From positions 12,402 to 76,401 of the forward strand of contig JBBROD010000008.1 of assembly GCA_038229715.1 (NCBI GenBank): DNA of 64,000 nucleotides, read 5' to 3'. Shown here in pieces: positions 36,964 through 46,112 of this stretch; position 1 is the first letter of the stretch, and each line of letters begins with the position of its first letter. Made by a program: the position numbers and the translations under genes. The notes under the pieces were generated by a model. It did not search any database and was not told the origin of the DNA. It was given only the letters and a program-made list of their open reading frames with translations. Source of the DNA: JANMES01 sp038229715. Its GTDB lineage: Bacteria > Planctomycetota > Phycisphaerae > Tepidisphaerales > Tepidisphaeraceae.

Positions 36964-39900
36964 TCAGTTACCAGAGGTACACGCGTACGGGCTTGCAAAG
37001 GAGTACGTGCCCGAGCCGACCGTAAAGTCTGCGACGCCATTGGCAAAGCGGGCGGTTTTAATCGGTTGCCCGGATTCTGTGATGGTTGACGCATCGCTCG
37101 TCGGCACGGATACGGTTGCGGTGGTGTTAGCCGGAATTGTCAACCGCAGGGAAAAGATGTTGTTGTCGACTTTCCAATTGGTGTTCACGGGGCCGCGAAT
37201 GGTGTCAAGCGTTGCACGGCACGAGGTAAAGCCCGGCCCTGGCTTGGGGGCGATTACAATATGCTTATATCCGGGGACTGCCTCATCTGGTGAAATTCCG
37301 GCGATGTTTTCCCAAAGCCACTGGCCGACCGACGCGTGGGCGAAGTGATTGCTCGACGCCCAGATGTGATCGTGCCAGTGCTCCCAGATGGTTGTCGCGC
37401 CCTGATCCACCATGTACCCCCACGACGGTTCGGTACGTAAGTTCACCAGCGCGCACGCTTCATCGTGATAGCCGGCCTTGCTCAACTCAAGAATCAATCG
37501 ATGACTGGCCTGGATGCCGGTGGATAGGTGACCGCGGAACGACTTGATGCCCTCACGCAGTTTCTCGATCGCTTTGCGACGCAGGTCGGCGTCGAGCAGA
37601 TCGAATGACAGCGCGAACACGTAACACGACTGCGATCCGGTTCCGACGGTTCCGTCCGGCTTGACGAAATTCTTGTTGAATGACGCACGGATGTCATGGA
37701 ACAGTTTTTTGTAGTGGTCCGCGTCTTCATGGCGGTCGAGGGCAATGGCCATTCTCGCAACCAAGTCGGTCGAGTGGGCAAAAAAAGCCGTCGAGAAAAT
37801 GTCGGTAGGAATGCCCTGGCCGGCTAGCCAATCGTTGTACTGCTCGCCGCGGCCGTTGACGAACAGCAGTGTATCCTTGTTATTATTGTAGATGTAGTCG
37901 ACCCACCGCCGGGCCGATTCAAAATGTTCGGCCAACAATTGCTTGTCCGCGTAGTCGATGTACATCCAGTAGGGGATTACGGTTCCGGCGTCTGACCATC
38001 CGGGCGCCGCAGCGAACACGCCGTACACCGCGCCGGGTTTTGTTCCCGCTGGCTTGTTGTGGAACCCTGTGTGGAAGTGTGGCGTAAGCGCGGTGTAGGC
38101 TCCGTCATCAAACTGCGCGTCGCGGATGTCCAGCAGCCATTTAGTATAAAACGCCCCCATATCCATCGTGTAGGTGGACGTCTGGCTGAACGCCTGAATG
38201 TCACCCATCCAGCCAAGCCGCTCGCTGCGTTGCGGGCAGTCAGTGGGGATGCTCATCAGGTTGCCGCGCAGCGTCCATAGGATGTTGTGAATCAGGTGAT
38301 TGGCGATGTCATTGGAAGATTCAAACGTCGAAATCATTGGCGCGTCAGTGTGGAAAACCATTCCTTCTAGGTCATCGATCCGTGGCGGTTGGGTCAGTCC
38401 TTCGACCTGCACGTAGCGAAACCCGTGATAGGTAAAGTGCGGCTCGACCACCTGCTCGTCATTGGTCGCGACGGCGAAGATGTCCGTGGCGCGGGCGCTA
38501 TGCAAATGCGCGACGTCGATCGCGCCGGTGCCCGCCGGATCAAGCCGCTCGGCAGGCCGAACGACTACATCCGCGCCGGCGGCTCCCCGGATTCGTAGCC
38601 GGCACCAGCCGACCATGTTCTGGCCCATATCGAACACATAAACGTTCTTCATGGGTGTTTTGAGTGCGATCGGTTTTAGCGTCGCCTTAATGCGGATCGG
38701 ATCATTCCGCTGCGCGACGAGTTTGATAGCCGGATCAGCCGGCACCGCGTCGGCAGCTATCCAGGCGGAGTCGTCAAAACCAGGCTTATCCCATCCGGGC
38801 TGGGCAAGCGATAAATCCTGGATCTCTCCGTCGTAGATTTCGGAGCATTGGATCGGCCCCTTGATCGACGTGCGCCAGCTATCGTCGCTCACGATCGTCT
38901 GCGTTTTGCCGTCCTCGGTATCGATATCGATCCGCGCCATTAGCTGCGCGTAAGGTCCGTATCGCTCTCGACCCCGAGGGGCAATTGCGCCGACCGGCCC
39001 GGCATACCAACCGACGCCAAGCAAGGCACCGACAGCATTCTCGCCTTGGACGATCTGCGACGTGACGTCGAACGTCTGATATGGAATGCGGATGTTATAT
39101 TCGGTCCATCCTGGCGAAAGGATATGGTCGCCAACTTTTTCCCCGTTCAGCCGCATCTCGTACAAACCTCGCGCCGTGACGTAAGCGGTCGCGCGTTTGA
39201 CCTTACCTGTGACGATGAACTTCTTGCGAAGCATTGGCACCGGCTGAGCCATTTTGTTGTCGAACGGAGTGGTCGAGAACCGCAGGCCGTCGACCAGAAA
39301 CTTACGGTGAGTGACTGTATTATCCATTGAATCCGGCGTCTCAACGACCGCGCCGAGCGCGACATTTTTAGTGCCCGACATCACCGCCAGCTCTGACAGT
39401 CCGATGGAAAATAGCGGATAGTTGGGCTGACCGGTGTCACCGAGTTTCGTCGCGGTCAAGCGGACATACCGCGCCTCGGTCGGCTCGAAAGAATTGGAAA
39501 GTCTTCCGGACAATGCCGGCGGCGTAACATCGCCGGCGGTTTCGTCGACGACGGTTTTCGCGTCCGATAGATCCGACTTGTTCGACACTTCAATCTTATA
39601 TCGCAGCGGAAAGTGCTTGCCGTGATACAGCGGGTAAAGGTGCACGGCGTCAATCGTCTGTCCCTTACCTAGATCGAGCATGATCCATTTTGGCTGGTTC
39701 TGATCACTGCTCAGTGCCGCAAGGAAACCGCCATTGGTGCGGGCGTTGCCTTTACTGATGGCCGGCGAGGTAATCCAACTGCCGGTCCAGTCGGTCGGCG
39801 AAAGAAGCCCCGCTGACCACGTCGCGATCTCGCTCCATTGGGACTGCTTTTTGTCCTGATCCCATACCCGCACGTGCCAGTAGGCGTGTTCACCGGACTG

Positions 39901-40218
39901 CAACGCGCGACCTTGGTAGATGATATGAATCGATTCATCGGACTGAACGACGCCGCTGTCCCACAGGTCGGCCTTTGCGTCGTCGGCTAAAAGCTTCAGT
40001 GAGGATGCAACCACCACCTGGTACGACGTCTGTCGCTGTCCGCGATCTGCCGATTGCAGAGTCCAGAAAAAGCGAGGTTTGACGATATCAATACCTTGGG
40101 GGTTTACGATGTACTCGCAGCGCAAGTGGGCCGGCTCGATCGCCGCCGATGCGGAGCTGATGCCGCTGAAAAACATCGCGGCGAGAAGACATGTCGTCAG
40201 GTTGTATTTCATTCGCAT
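36964..40218 (-). CDS. Secreted GH78 alpha-L-rhamnosidase
   Basis: A 1084-residue GH78 protein with signal peptide ending ISSASA. LRCEYIVNPQGIDIVKPRFFW opens it; an F5/8C-like insert (IMLDLGKGQTIDAVHLYPLY ... RYVRLTATKLGD) and the N-domain sequence RGLYEMRLNGEKVGD follow. The catalytic stretch DCPQRSERLGWMGD starts at Asp660 and the base is Glu946 in GATTIWEHW. Third gene of a minus-strand operon of three GH78-type genes; six bases separate it from the one upstream and three from the binding-protein gene downstream. ATG 40212 is an alternative start two codons in. Confidence 0.92.
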   Translation of the reverse strand: MRMKYNLTTCLLAAMFFSGISSASAAIEPAHLRCEYIVNPQGIDIVKPRFFWTLQSADRGQRQTSYQVVVASSLKLLADDAKADLWDSGVVQSDESIHIIYQGRALQSGEHAYWHVRVWDQDKKQSQWSEIATWSAGLLSPTDWTGSWITSPAISKGNARTNGGFLAALSSDQNQPKWIMLDLGKGQTIDAVHLYPLYHGKHFPLRYKIEVSNKSDLSDAKTVVDETAGDVTPPALSGRLSNSFEPTEARYVRLTATKLGDTGQPNYPLFSIGLSELAVMSGTKNVALGAVVETPDSMDNTVTHRKFLVDGLRFSTTPFDNKMAQPVPMLRKKFIVTGKVKRATAYVTARGLYEMRLNGEKVGDHILSPGWTEYNIRIPYQTFDVTSQIVQGENAVGALLGVGWYAGPVGAIAPRGRERYGPYAQLMARIDIDTEDGKTQTIVSDDSWRTSIKGPIQCSEIYDGEIQDLSLAQPGWDKPGFDDSAWIAADAVPADPAIKLVAQRNDPIRIKATLKPIALKTPMKNVYVFDMGQNMVGWCRLRIRGAAGADVVVRPAERLDPAGTGAIDVAHLHSARATDIFAVATNDEQVVEPHFTYHGFRYVQVEGLTQPPRIDDLEGMVFHTDAPMISTFESSNDIANHLIHNILWTLRGNLMSIPTDCPQRSERLGWMGDIQAFSQTSTYTMDMGAFYTKWLLDIRDAQFDDGAYTALTPHFHTGFHNKPAGTKPGAVYGVFAAAPGWSDAGTVIPYWMYIDYADKQLLAEHFESARRWVDYIYNNNKDTLLFVNGRGEQYNDWLAGQGIPTDIFSTAFFAHSTDLVARMAIALDRHEDADHYKKLFHDIRASFNKNFVKPDGTVGTGSQSCYVFALSFDLLDADLRRKAIEKLREGIKSFRGHLSTGIQASHRLILELSKAGYHDEACALVNLRTEPSWGYMVDQGATTIWEHWHDHIWASSNHFAHASVGQWLWENIAGISPDEAVPGYKHIVIAPKPGPGFTSCRATLDTIRGPVNTNWKVDNNIFSLRLTIPANTTATVSVPTSDASTITESGQPIKTARFANGVADFTVGSGTYSFASPYACTSGN

Positions 40219-40224
40219 CTCATC

Positions 40225-43200
40225 TCATGGCTTAACGTACTTGGCCGTCCAGGCGTAAGTGCCTGAGTCGACCTCGATCGTGGCGGTTGGCGGCACACGA
40301 TTCGTGTTACCGTCCTTCACTGGCAGTACCTGCTGGATTGACGCCGGATCCCTGGTCGGAAGAATTACAGTCGCCCGCGTGTTCGGCGGGACCGTCAACT
40401 GAAGCGAGAACCGTTCGCCGTCCAGTTTCCAATTCACATCGATGGCTCCGCGAATCGAGTCGTACCGACCGTGCGCCCACGTGATGTTGCCGCTCGGCTG
40501 TGGGTGTACGGCGACGTGCTCGTACGCCGGGTGCTCGTCATCTGGCTGAATGCCGACCACATCCTTCCACACCCACTCGCCGACCGAGCCAAGGGCGTAA
40601 TGGTTGAACGAATTCATCCCGCCGCCGACGAATTGGTCGTTAAACGTTTGGCCGTGACCTTTGGCAAATCCCGCCCACTGTTCCCATACCGTGGTGGCAC
40701 CGCAATCGATCTGGTAGCCCCAGGAGGGCGCGGCGTGCTGGTCCATAATCGCCGCGGCTACGTCGTGGTGCCCGTAGCGACTCAGTTCCAGCATCAACCG
40801 GTGTGACAATTGGATGCCCGTCGTCGGGTGGTATTTGGCCTCCCGGACTTTGCGGAGCAAATTGTCCGCCGCGGCTGGCCGCATCTCGTTGGGAAGCAGA
40901 TCGAAGTGCAGCGCGATGACGTACCCGCCTTGCGTGTCGCCGGCAATTCGCCCGTCCTGCTGGACATACCGTTTGACGAAGTCTGCCTTGATCCGATCCG
41001 CGACCGCCGCGTAGTGGACGGCGTCGGCGTCTTTGCCAAGCACTTTCGCCATCTTGCTGACAAGTTCTGCGGAGTGGGCGATGAAGCCGCAAGAGAACGC
41101 CATCTTCGGCATTTTTTCCGGCGCAAGCCAGTCGCCGTAGCTCATGACGCCTTCCATTTGTTTCTCGGGAAGCGGGTATGGATAAGTGCGGTCGAGATAA
41201 TCGACCCAACGTTTAGCGGCATAATAATGCGTCGCGAGCAGCCCGGTGTCGCCGTAATTTTGATACATCCGCCACGGTACGATCGTGCCGGCGTCGCCCC
41301 ACGCCGCTTTGCCGCCGCCGTTGTTGGCACCGACGGGGCCGAGCGGTGGTGCGATGTCCATGAAGCGACCGTCAGTGTCTTGGGTCTGGCGGAGGTCGAG
41401 CAGCCACTTAGTGAAGAACCCGGCCATGTCGCGCTGGAACATCGCGGTTTGACTGACCGCCTGGATATCTCCGCACCAGCCCAAGCGCTCGCTGCGCTGC
41501 GGGCAGTCTGTCGGCACGCCCATGAGGTTACTGCGTAGTGTCCAGTCGATGTTCTTCATCAGCTGGTTCACCATGCTGTTCGAGCATTCAAATTGCCCGA
41601 CAGCCCGCAAGTCCGAATGCAGCACACAGCCGCGCAAATCATCGAGTTTCGGCCGGGTGTTCATGCCGGTTATCTCGACGTAGCGGAAGCCGTGATAGGT
41701 AAAACGCGGCTCAAGCACTACCGGCCCTCCGCGGAGGATAAAGTGGTCGGCTTGGTTGGCCGCAGGGAGGTTGCCATTGTAAAGGTCGCCGGTGTCGCTT
41801 GCCCACTCAGCGTGGCGGAGGGTAATGTGATCACCTTCGTTGCCGCTGACTTTTAGCCGGCACCAACCGGCGAAGTTCTGACCGAGATCGAACACGTACA
41901 CCCCCGGTGACGGTTCGAGCAAGCGGACCGGCGTGAGTTCCTGCGTGATGCGGATCGGCTCGTTCGGCTGCGCGACGAGATTGGCTTTCGGCATCGTCAC
42001 CGGCGCAGCTTGCAACCATTGGGCGTCATCGAACGCCGAGGCATCCCATCCCGAAAGTTCTTGTCGCTGATCGTAGGTTTCGCCGTCGTAGAGGTCCGCA
42101 GATCGGATCGGGCCGTCAATGGTGGTCTTCCATGTCGGGTCTGTCGTGACGGCAAGCGTCTGGCCGTTCTGTAGTTCGATGTCCAGCCGCGCGATCAGTC
42201 CCGTTTGTGCGCCGCCGAACGCGCGGCTTTCGGGATGGCCCGTCCAGTGTACTCGGCCGCTGTACCAACCTGACCCAAGAAGCGCGCCTAGTGTGTTGTC
42301 GCCGGAGGCGAGCAGGTTTGTCACGTCGAACGTGTTGTAAAACAATCGGGCGCTGTAGAGCGTCCATTCCGGGGATAGCACGTTCGTGCCGACGCGTTTC
42401 CCGTTCAGCCGCATTTCATACAACCCGGTGCCCGTCGCGTAGAGCGTCGCCCGGCGGACGGGTTGGTCGAGCTTGAAGGATTTGCGGAGCAAGCACGGCG
42501 GAGTGTGCGAGAGCAACTCGTCGGGCCCGAGCCGGCCGTCCACGAGATTCTTCGCCGACCAACCGTCCTTCTCTATGCTGTCCGTCGCGGTCACGGCTGC
42601 CCCGCGCGCGACGTTGGTGTCGTTGTTCATCACACGAAGCTCAGCCAGCGCCATCGCGAAGTCTTTGTCTGAAGTTTTTGCCAGGCGTGTCGCGACGAGC
42701 CGAACGTATCGAGCGGAGGTTGGAGCGAACGAACACGCGACTGATCGCGCCCCTGGATTGGGCTCGTCGACGGTCGTACGGGCGTAGATGATGGTCGCGT
42801 CCTTCAAGTCTGGCTCGTTACCCACTTCCATCTGGAATCGGACCGGAAAGCCATAACCCGGCTTACGTGGCGTCATGCCGAACGGGTCGGTCGGATAGAG
42901 ACGGACCGATGTGAACGGCCTGACCGATCCCAAATCGATTGTTACCTGCTTCGGCGTGTCCGCAGATGTTGCCGGCTCGCTCTGAAATCCATGGTGCGGC
43001 GGCTGTTTGGCGCCCTTGCCGTCTTTGCCGACAACGGTACGCGGGTCGGCTATCCAGCCGGCACCCCAATCCGACGGCTGCAGTAATCCCGTCGACCAAG
43101 AAGCTGGCGCAGTCCACGCGGATGTGTCGCCGTTTTGATCCCATACGCGGACGGACCAATAGCACTGCTGTTTGGCCGCCAGCGGCTTGCCGCCGTAGGA

Positions 43201-43497
43201 AACGCCGAAGGTGGCGCTTGACTCAATTTTGCCGCTGTTCCACAGATCGGATTCGGCTTGCAACTTAGCCGGGTCGCTTGCCACGCGAATCTCGTACGCT
43301 GTCTGCTTCTCGCCATTGGTCGAGGAGTTGAGCGCCCAACTCAGCCGCGGATGCGTCACGTCAATGCCAATCGGGTTGACGAGGTACTCGCAGCGCAGCT
43401 GATCCGGATGCAAACCGTCCGCGAGGCAGAATGCTATGTTGCACAGCAGTACGCTCCACGCAGCGAGAAATCGGCAGAGGCATGGTATTCGACTCAT
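40225..43497 (-). CDS. Secreted GH78 alpha-L-rhamnosidase
   Basis: A 1090-residue GH78 protein whose ATG overlaps the TGA of the gene upstream (ATGA at 43494-43497). Signal peptide ending IAFCLADG; LRCEYLVNPIGIDVTHPRLSW; F5/8C-like insert (VTIDLGSVRPFTSVRLYPTD ... RYVRLVATRLAK); GTGLYEMRLNGKRVG. The catalytic stretch DCPQRSERLGWCGD starts at Asp664 and the base is Glu939 in GATTVWEQW. Closest in layout to the next gene of the operon, pointing to tandem duplication followed by divergence. Confidence 0.92.
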   Translation of the reverse strand: MSRIPCLCRFLAAWSVLLCNIAFCLADGLHPDQLRCEYLVNPIGIDVTHPRLSWALNSSTNGEKQTAYEIRVASDPAKLQAESDLWNSGKIESSATFGVSYGGKPLAAKQQCYWSVRVWDQNGDTSAWTAPASWSTGLLQPSDWGAGWIADPRTVVGKDGKGAKQPPHHGFQSEPATSADTPKQVTIDLGSVRPFTSVRLYPTDPFGMTPRKPGYGFPVRFQMEVGNEPDLKDATIIYARTTVDEPNPGARSVACSFAPTSARYVRLVATRLAKTSDKDFAMALAELRVMNNDTNVARGAAVTATDSIEKDGWSAKNLVDGRLGPDELLSHTPPCLLRKSFKLDQPVRRATLYATGTGLYEMRLNGKRVGTNVLSPEWTLYSARLFYNTFDVTNLLASGDNTLGALLGSGWYSGRVHWTGHPESRAFGGAQTGLIARLDIELQNGQTLAVTTDPTWKTTIDGPIRSADLYDGETYDQRQELSGWDASAFDDAQWLQAAPVTMPKANLVAQPNEPIRITQELTPVRLLEPSPGVYVFDLGQNFAGWCRLKVSGNEGDHITLRHAEWASDTGDLYNGNLPAANQADHFILRGGPVVLEPRFTYHGFRYVEITGMNTRPKLDDLRGCVLHSDLRAVGQFECSNSMVNQLMKNIDWTLRSNLMGVPTDCPQRSERLGWCGDIQAVSQTAMFQRDMAGFFTKWLLDLRQTQDTDGRFMDIAPPLGPVGANNGGGKAAWGDAGTIVPWRMYQNYGDTGLLATHYYAAKRWVDYLDRTYPYPLPEKQMEGVMSYGDWLAPEKMPKMAFSCGFIAHSAELVSKMAKVLGKDADAVHYAAVADRIKADFVKRYVQQDGRIAGDTQGGYVIALHFDLLPNEMRPAAADNLLRKVREAKYHPTTGIQLSHRLMLELSRYGHHDVAAAIMDQHAAPSWGYQIDCGATTVWEQWAGFAKGHGQTFNDQFVGGGMNSFNHYALGSVGEWVWKDVVGIQPDDEHPAYEHVAVHPQPSGNITWAHGRYDSIRGAIDVNWKLDGERFSLQLTVPPNTRATVILPTRDPASIQQVLPVKDGNTNRVPPTATIEVDSGTYAWTAKYVKP

Positions 43498-45950
43498 TGT
43501 TTCAGTATTCCGTGGTGAGAGCCAGGGCCAACGTCGGTCAAGAAGTATGACGGCGTTGCTTTCACCGCCTCGTCGGTCGGCCGACCGCTTTGCACACGCT
43601 GCTGCGAATCGAGCGTCATGGTGGCGTTAGCAAACAACCTTGGAATACACAAGGTTGCGTGACGGTCCGGAGGCACCGTCACCTCGAATTCGAGTGATTG
43701 ATCCGTCCGCGTCCACGACACTGTCACCACTCCGTACTCGCAAAGCACCACACCTTTGGCGAACCGCAGCGATCCCAGGTGCGGCTCGATGATGAGTTGA
43801 CGCGCGTCGCGGGCGCCTCCGGTGCGCACGCCGAGCGTGTACGCGCTGAGCAGGAACGCCGGGGCGGCACCGGCCTCGTGGACGAGCGATCCGCCCGTGA
43901 AATCCTCACTCACGGTCTTCGGCGGTCGACTTAGTTCGACCTGCCACTTTTGCTGTATTTCGTCTAACGCATTAGTGTCGTTTTCAATTGTACACCGCTC
44001 GAACAGCGTTCGAAGGTAAAGGCCGTACGTGTAGGGGAGGGGCTTTTCTCCTGCGATCGATTTCCGCAGAAAAGACAAGGTGCGCTCCTGTCGGTCGGCC
44101 GGAACCAGACCGAAATAGAGTGCCATCAGGGCCGCGTGAGCAGTAGGGGCTGTAGCCTCCTGCAGCTTGGGGTTGGCACGTTTTCCCCACTTTTCGAAAA
44201 CCGTTCCTGCGTCCATCAGCCCTGCTGAACTGCAGGCCCGATACGTGCCGGCCGGTTCGTCCCACAGCTCGCGGTTGTACGACGCCAAGAGATCCTTCGC
44301 AGCCGATTCGAAGCGTGCCGCGTTTGCGTTTTCACCTACGACGTTGGCGAGGTACGCCGCGTCGCTCAGCGAGCGATAGAGGTATGCGTTGATCGTCGCA
44401 CCTTCACACTCGCGATAAATCAGTGGGTTGTTGAAGTAGACGAACTCCATCGCGCGGTACAGGCCGCGATCGGATTTGCGTGCGAGAAACCAATCCAGAC
44501 TGCGCACCAGCGTCGGCCAAAGCTCGCGGATGAAGTCGCGATCGCTACTGCGGTCGTAGGTTTCGCGGAGCGCCTGGACCCACAGACAGCTGTAGTCGTC
44601 GATCACGCCGTGCAGCGCCTCGGCGGGATAAAAGGACGGCGGCATCGGCTGAAGCCGGCCGTCAGGCAATTGTGACAGCGCTACGTGCCGCAGCATGTTG
44701 CGAAGCAGACGCTGGTCGTTGAACGCGTACGTGCTGTCGATGTTTTTAGTCGCCAACGCGACTCGCGCTCCCGGATAGCTCACGACGTATCCGTCGGCCA
44801 TCCACTCGGCCCGCTCGCGATCCATGCAGTCGACGTACGCGTCCTCGCTGCAACCCTGCACGGTGTTGATGCTGATGTCCCAAATGTCATTCAGCGACTG
44901 GTTGCTGCAACTGAAACTGCCCAGCCGGTCATACGGGTACTGGCGGCGGATCATCTTCACGCTGAGCAGTTTGAGTCGCCCGGTGATTACCCGCAGGTCG
45001 AGATAGCGACAGCCGAATGTGTCGCCGCTGATCCACGTTTGTCGGCCGGCGCGGGCGGTGTAATAACTGGGAGCCGTGCCGTATTGAGGGAGAATCGGGT
45101 GCTGCAACTCGATTTTGGTGTCCGCGTCGGCTTCGAACTCCAGCACGGAATAGGCCTGCACCGCCTCCCCGGCGTCGCAGAGCAGACGGCGACCGGGCGT
45201 CAACTCCACGGGCAGCACGATACTGCTGTCGGCGGCGGCTTGCTTGTCCGCGGGTTCGAAGAGCCGCAACGGCTGGACTTCGGTCTCCCGGAGCAGCGGG
45301 AGCGCGCGGGGTTGCAATGGCCCCCATTTACCGCCGTCAATGGAGACTGCAGGCTCCCATCCGGCGTCGTTGAACACAGGCAGCGTCCAGTCGGCTGGGT
45401 CGAGGCGGGCATCGATGTTGTCGCAGATAGAGGCATAAGACGCTGGCGCCGGCCGCCATGCGGTGCGTGCGTTTGATTTCCACGTCGCATCAGTCTCGAT
45501 CTTAATCTTGCCTTGTGGCAGGGTCGCGTCGAGTTGCGCGGTGAGGCCGGGATCATGGTCCATGATCCGCGCGCACCGCATCGCAAACGCGTGATGCACC
45601 AGCACCACGATACAGTTCCGCCCGGGACGCAATCGCGTCGTGACGTCCAACGTGTCGAACTCCGGGCGCTTTGGATTAAACCGGCCCGGGCCGCGCGCGA
45701 CATACTGCCCGTTGATCCACAGCATGTAACGCGTGTCGGCAAACAATTGCAGCGACGCCTCCGTCGGTCGATCGGACAAGTCGAATGTCTTTCGAAACAC
45801 GACGAACACTTGCTTCCCCGCAGGGCCCGACGGCGACCAGATGAACCTACTCTGCAGTGACAGTGTCGGCTGGCTACCGAGTTCTCCTGCGCAGCAGAAG
45901 ATCGCGCTGAAAAGGGAAAAAAAGATGATACAGAACGTCATCGTTCGCAT
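43494..45950 (-). CDS. Divergent GH78-like (alpha-L-rhamnosidase superfamily) glycosidase
   Basis: An 818-residue exported protein from ATG 45950 (a longer frame reaches 45983). It is shorter than the other GH78 genes: it lacks the RCEYxVNPxGID domain and the F5/8C-like insert, and begins with a rhamnosidase N-like sandwich (FADTRYMLWINGQYVARGPG). The catalytic segment DCMDRERAEWMAD keeps the Asp374, Glu379, Asp386 spacing of short-motif GH78 enzymes. The base WE is altered to TVSEDF, where Glu682 could still serve. It may cleave another sugar than rhamnose. First gene of the three-GH78/ABC operon, directly downstream of operator site F. Confidence 0.82.
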   Translation of the reverse strand: MRTMTFCIIFFSLFSAIFCCAGELGSQPTLSLQSRFIWSPSGPAGKQVFVVFRKTFDLSDRPTEASLQLFADTRYMLWINGQYVARGPGRFNPKRPEFDTLDVTTRLRPGRNCIVVLVHHAFAMRCARIMDHDPGLTAQLDATLPQGKIKIETDATWKSNARTAWRPAPASYASICDNIDARLDPADWTLPVFNDAGWEPAVSIDGGKWGPLQPRALPLLRETEVQPLRLFEPADKQAAADSSIVLPVELTPGRRLLCDAGEAVQAYSVLEFEADADTKIELQHPILPQYGTAPSYYTARAGRQTWISGDTFGCRYLDLRVITGRLKLLSVKMIRRQYPYDRLGSFSCSNQSLNDIWDISINTVQGCSEDAYVDCMDRERAEWMADGYVVSYPGARVALATKNIDSTYAFNDQRLLRNMLRHVALSQLPDGRLQPMPPSFYPAEALHGVIDDYSCLWVQALRETYDRSSDRDFIRELWPTLVRSLDWFLARKSDRGLYRAMEFVYFNNPLIYRECEGATINAYLYRSLSDAAYLANVVGENANAARFESAAKDLLASYNRELWDEPAGTYRACSSAGLMDAGTVFEKWGKRANPKLQEATAPTAHAALMALYFGLVPADRQERTLSFLRKSIAGEKPLPYTYGLYLRTLFERCTIENDTNALDEIQQKWQVELSRPPKTVSEDFTGGSLVHEAGAAPAFLLSAYTLGVRTGGARDARQLIIEPHLGSLRFAKGVVLCEYGVVTVSWTRTDQSLEFEVTVPPDRHATLCIPRLFANATMTLDSQQRVQSGRPTDEAVKATPSYFLTDVGPGSHHGILKQ

Positions 45951-46007
45951 GAGCAGATCAGTAAACGAAGCAAAACGACACAAACTTTTCCTTGCGACTT
46001 AGACAAT

Positions 46008-46034
46008 CCTATCATATAACACATATCATACAAA
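46008..46034. promoter_or_regulatory. Operator-like motif (site F)
   Basis: The minus strand reads TTTGTATGATATGT at 46034-46021 and then GTTATATGATA, so TGTATGATATGT (46032-46021) matches sites B and D exactly and an extra G separates TTAT. It lies in the divergent region between the three-GH78/ABC operon and the DUF4159 gene, 58 bases from the former and 79 from the latter. Confidence 0.58.
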
Positions 46035-46112
46035 TAGGAATCGACTCAATTGTTGGCAGTGTGTTCATTGGTCATTTGCATGGTTTACGGATTTGGCAAG
46101 TGGGAGTAGAGC

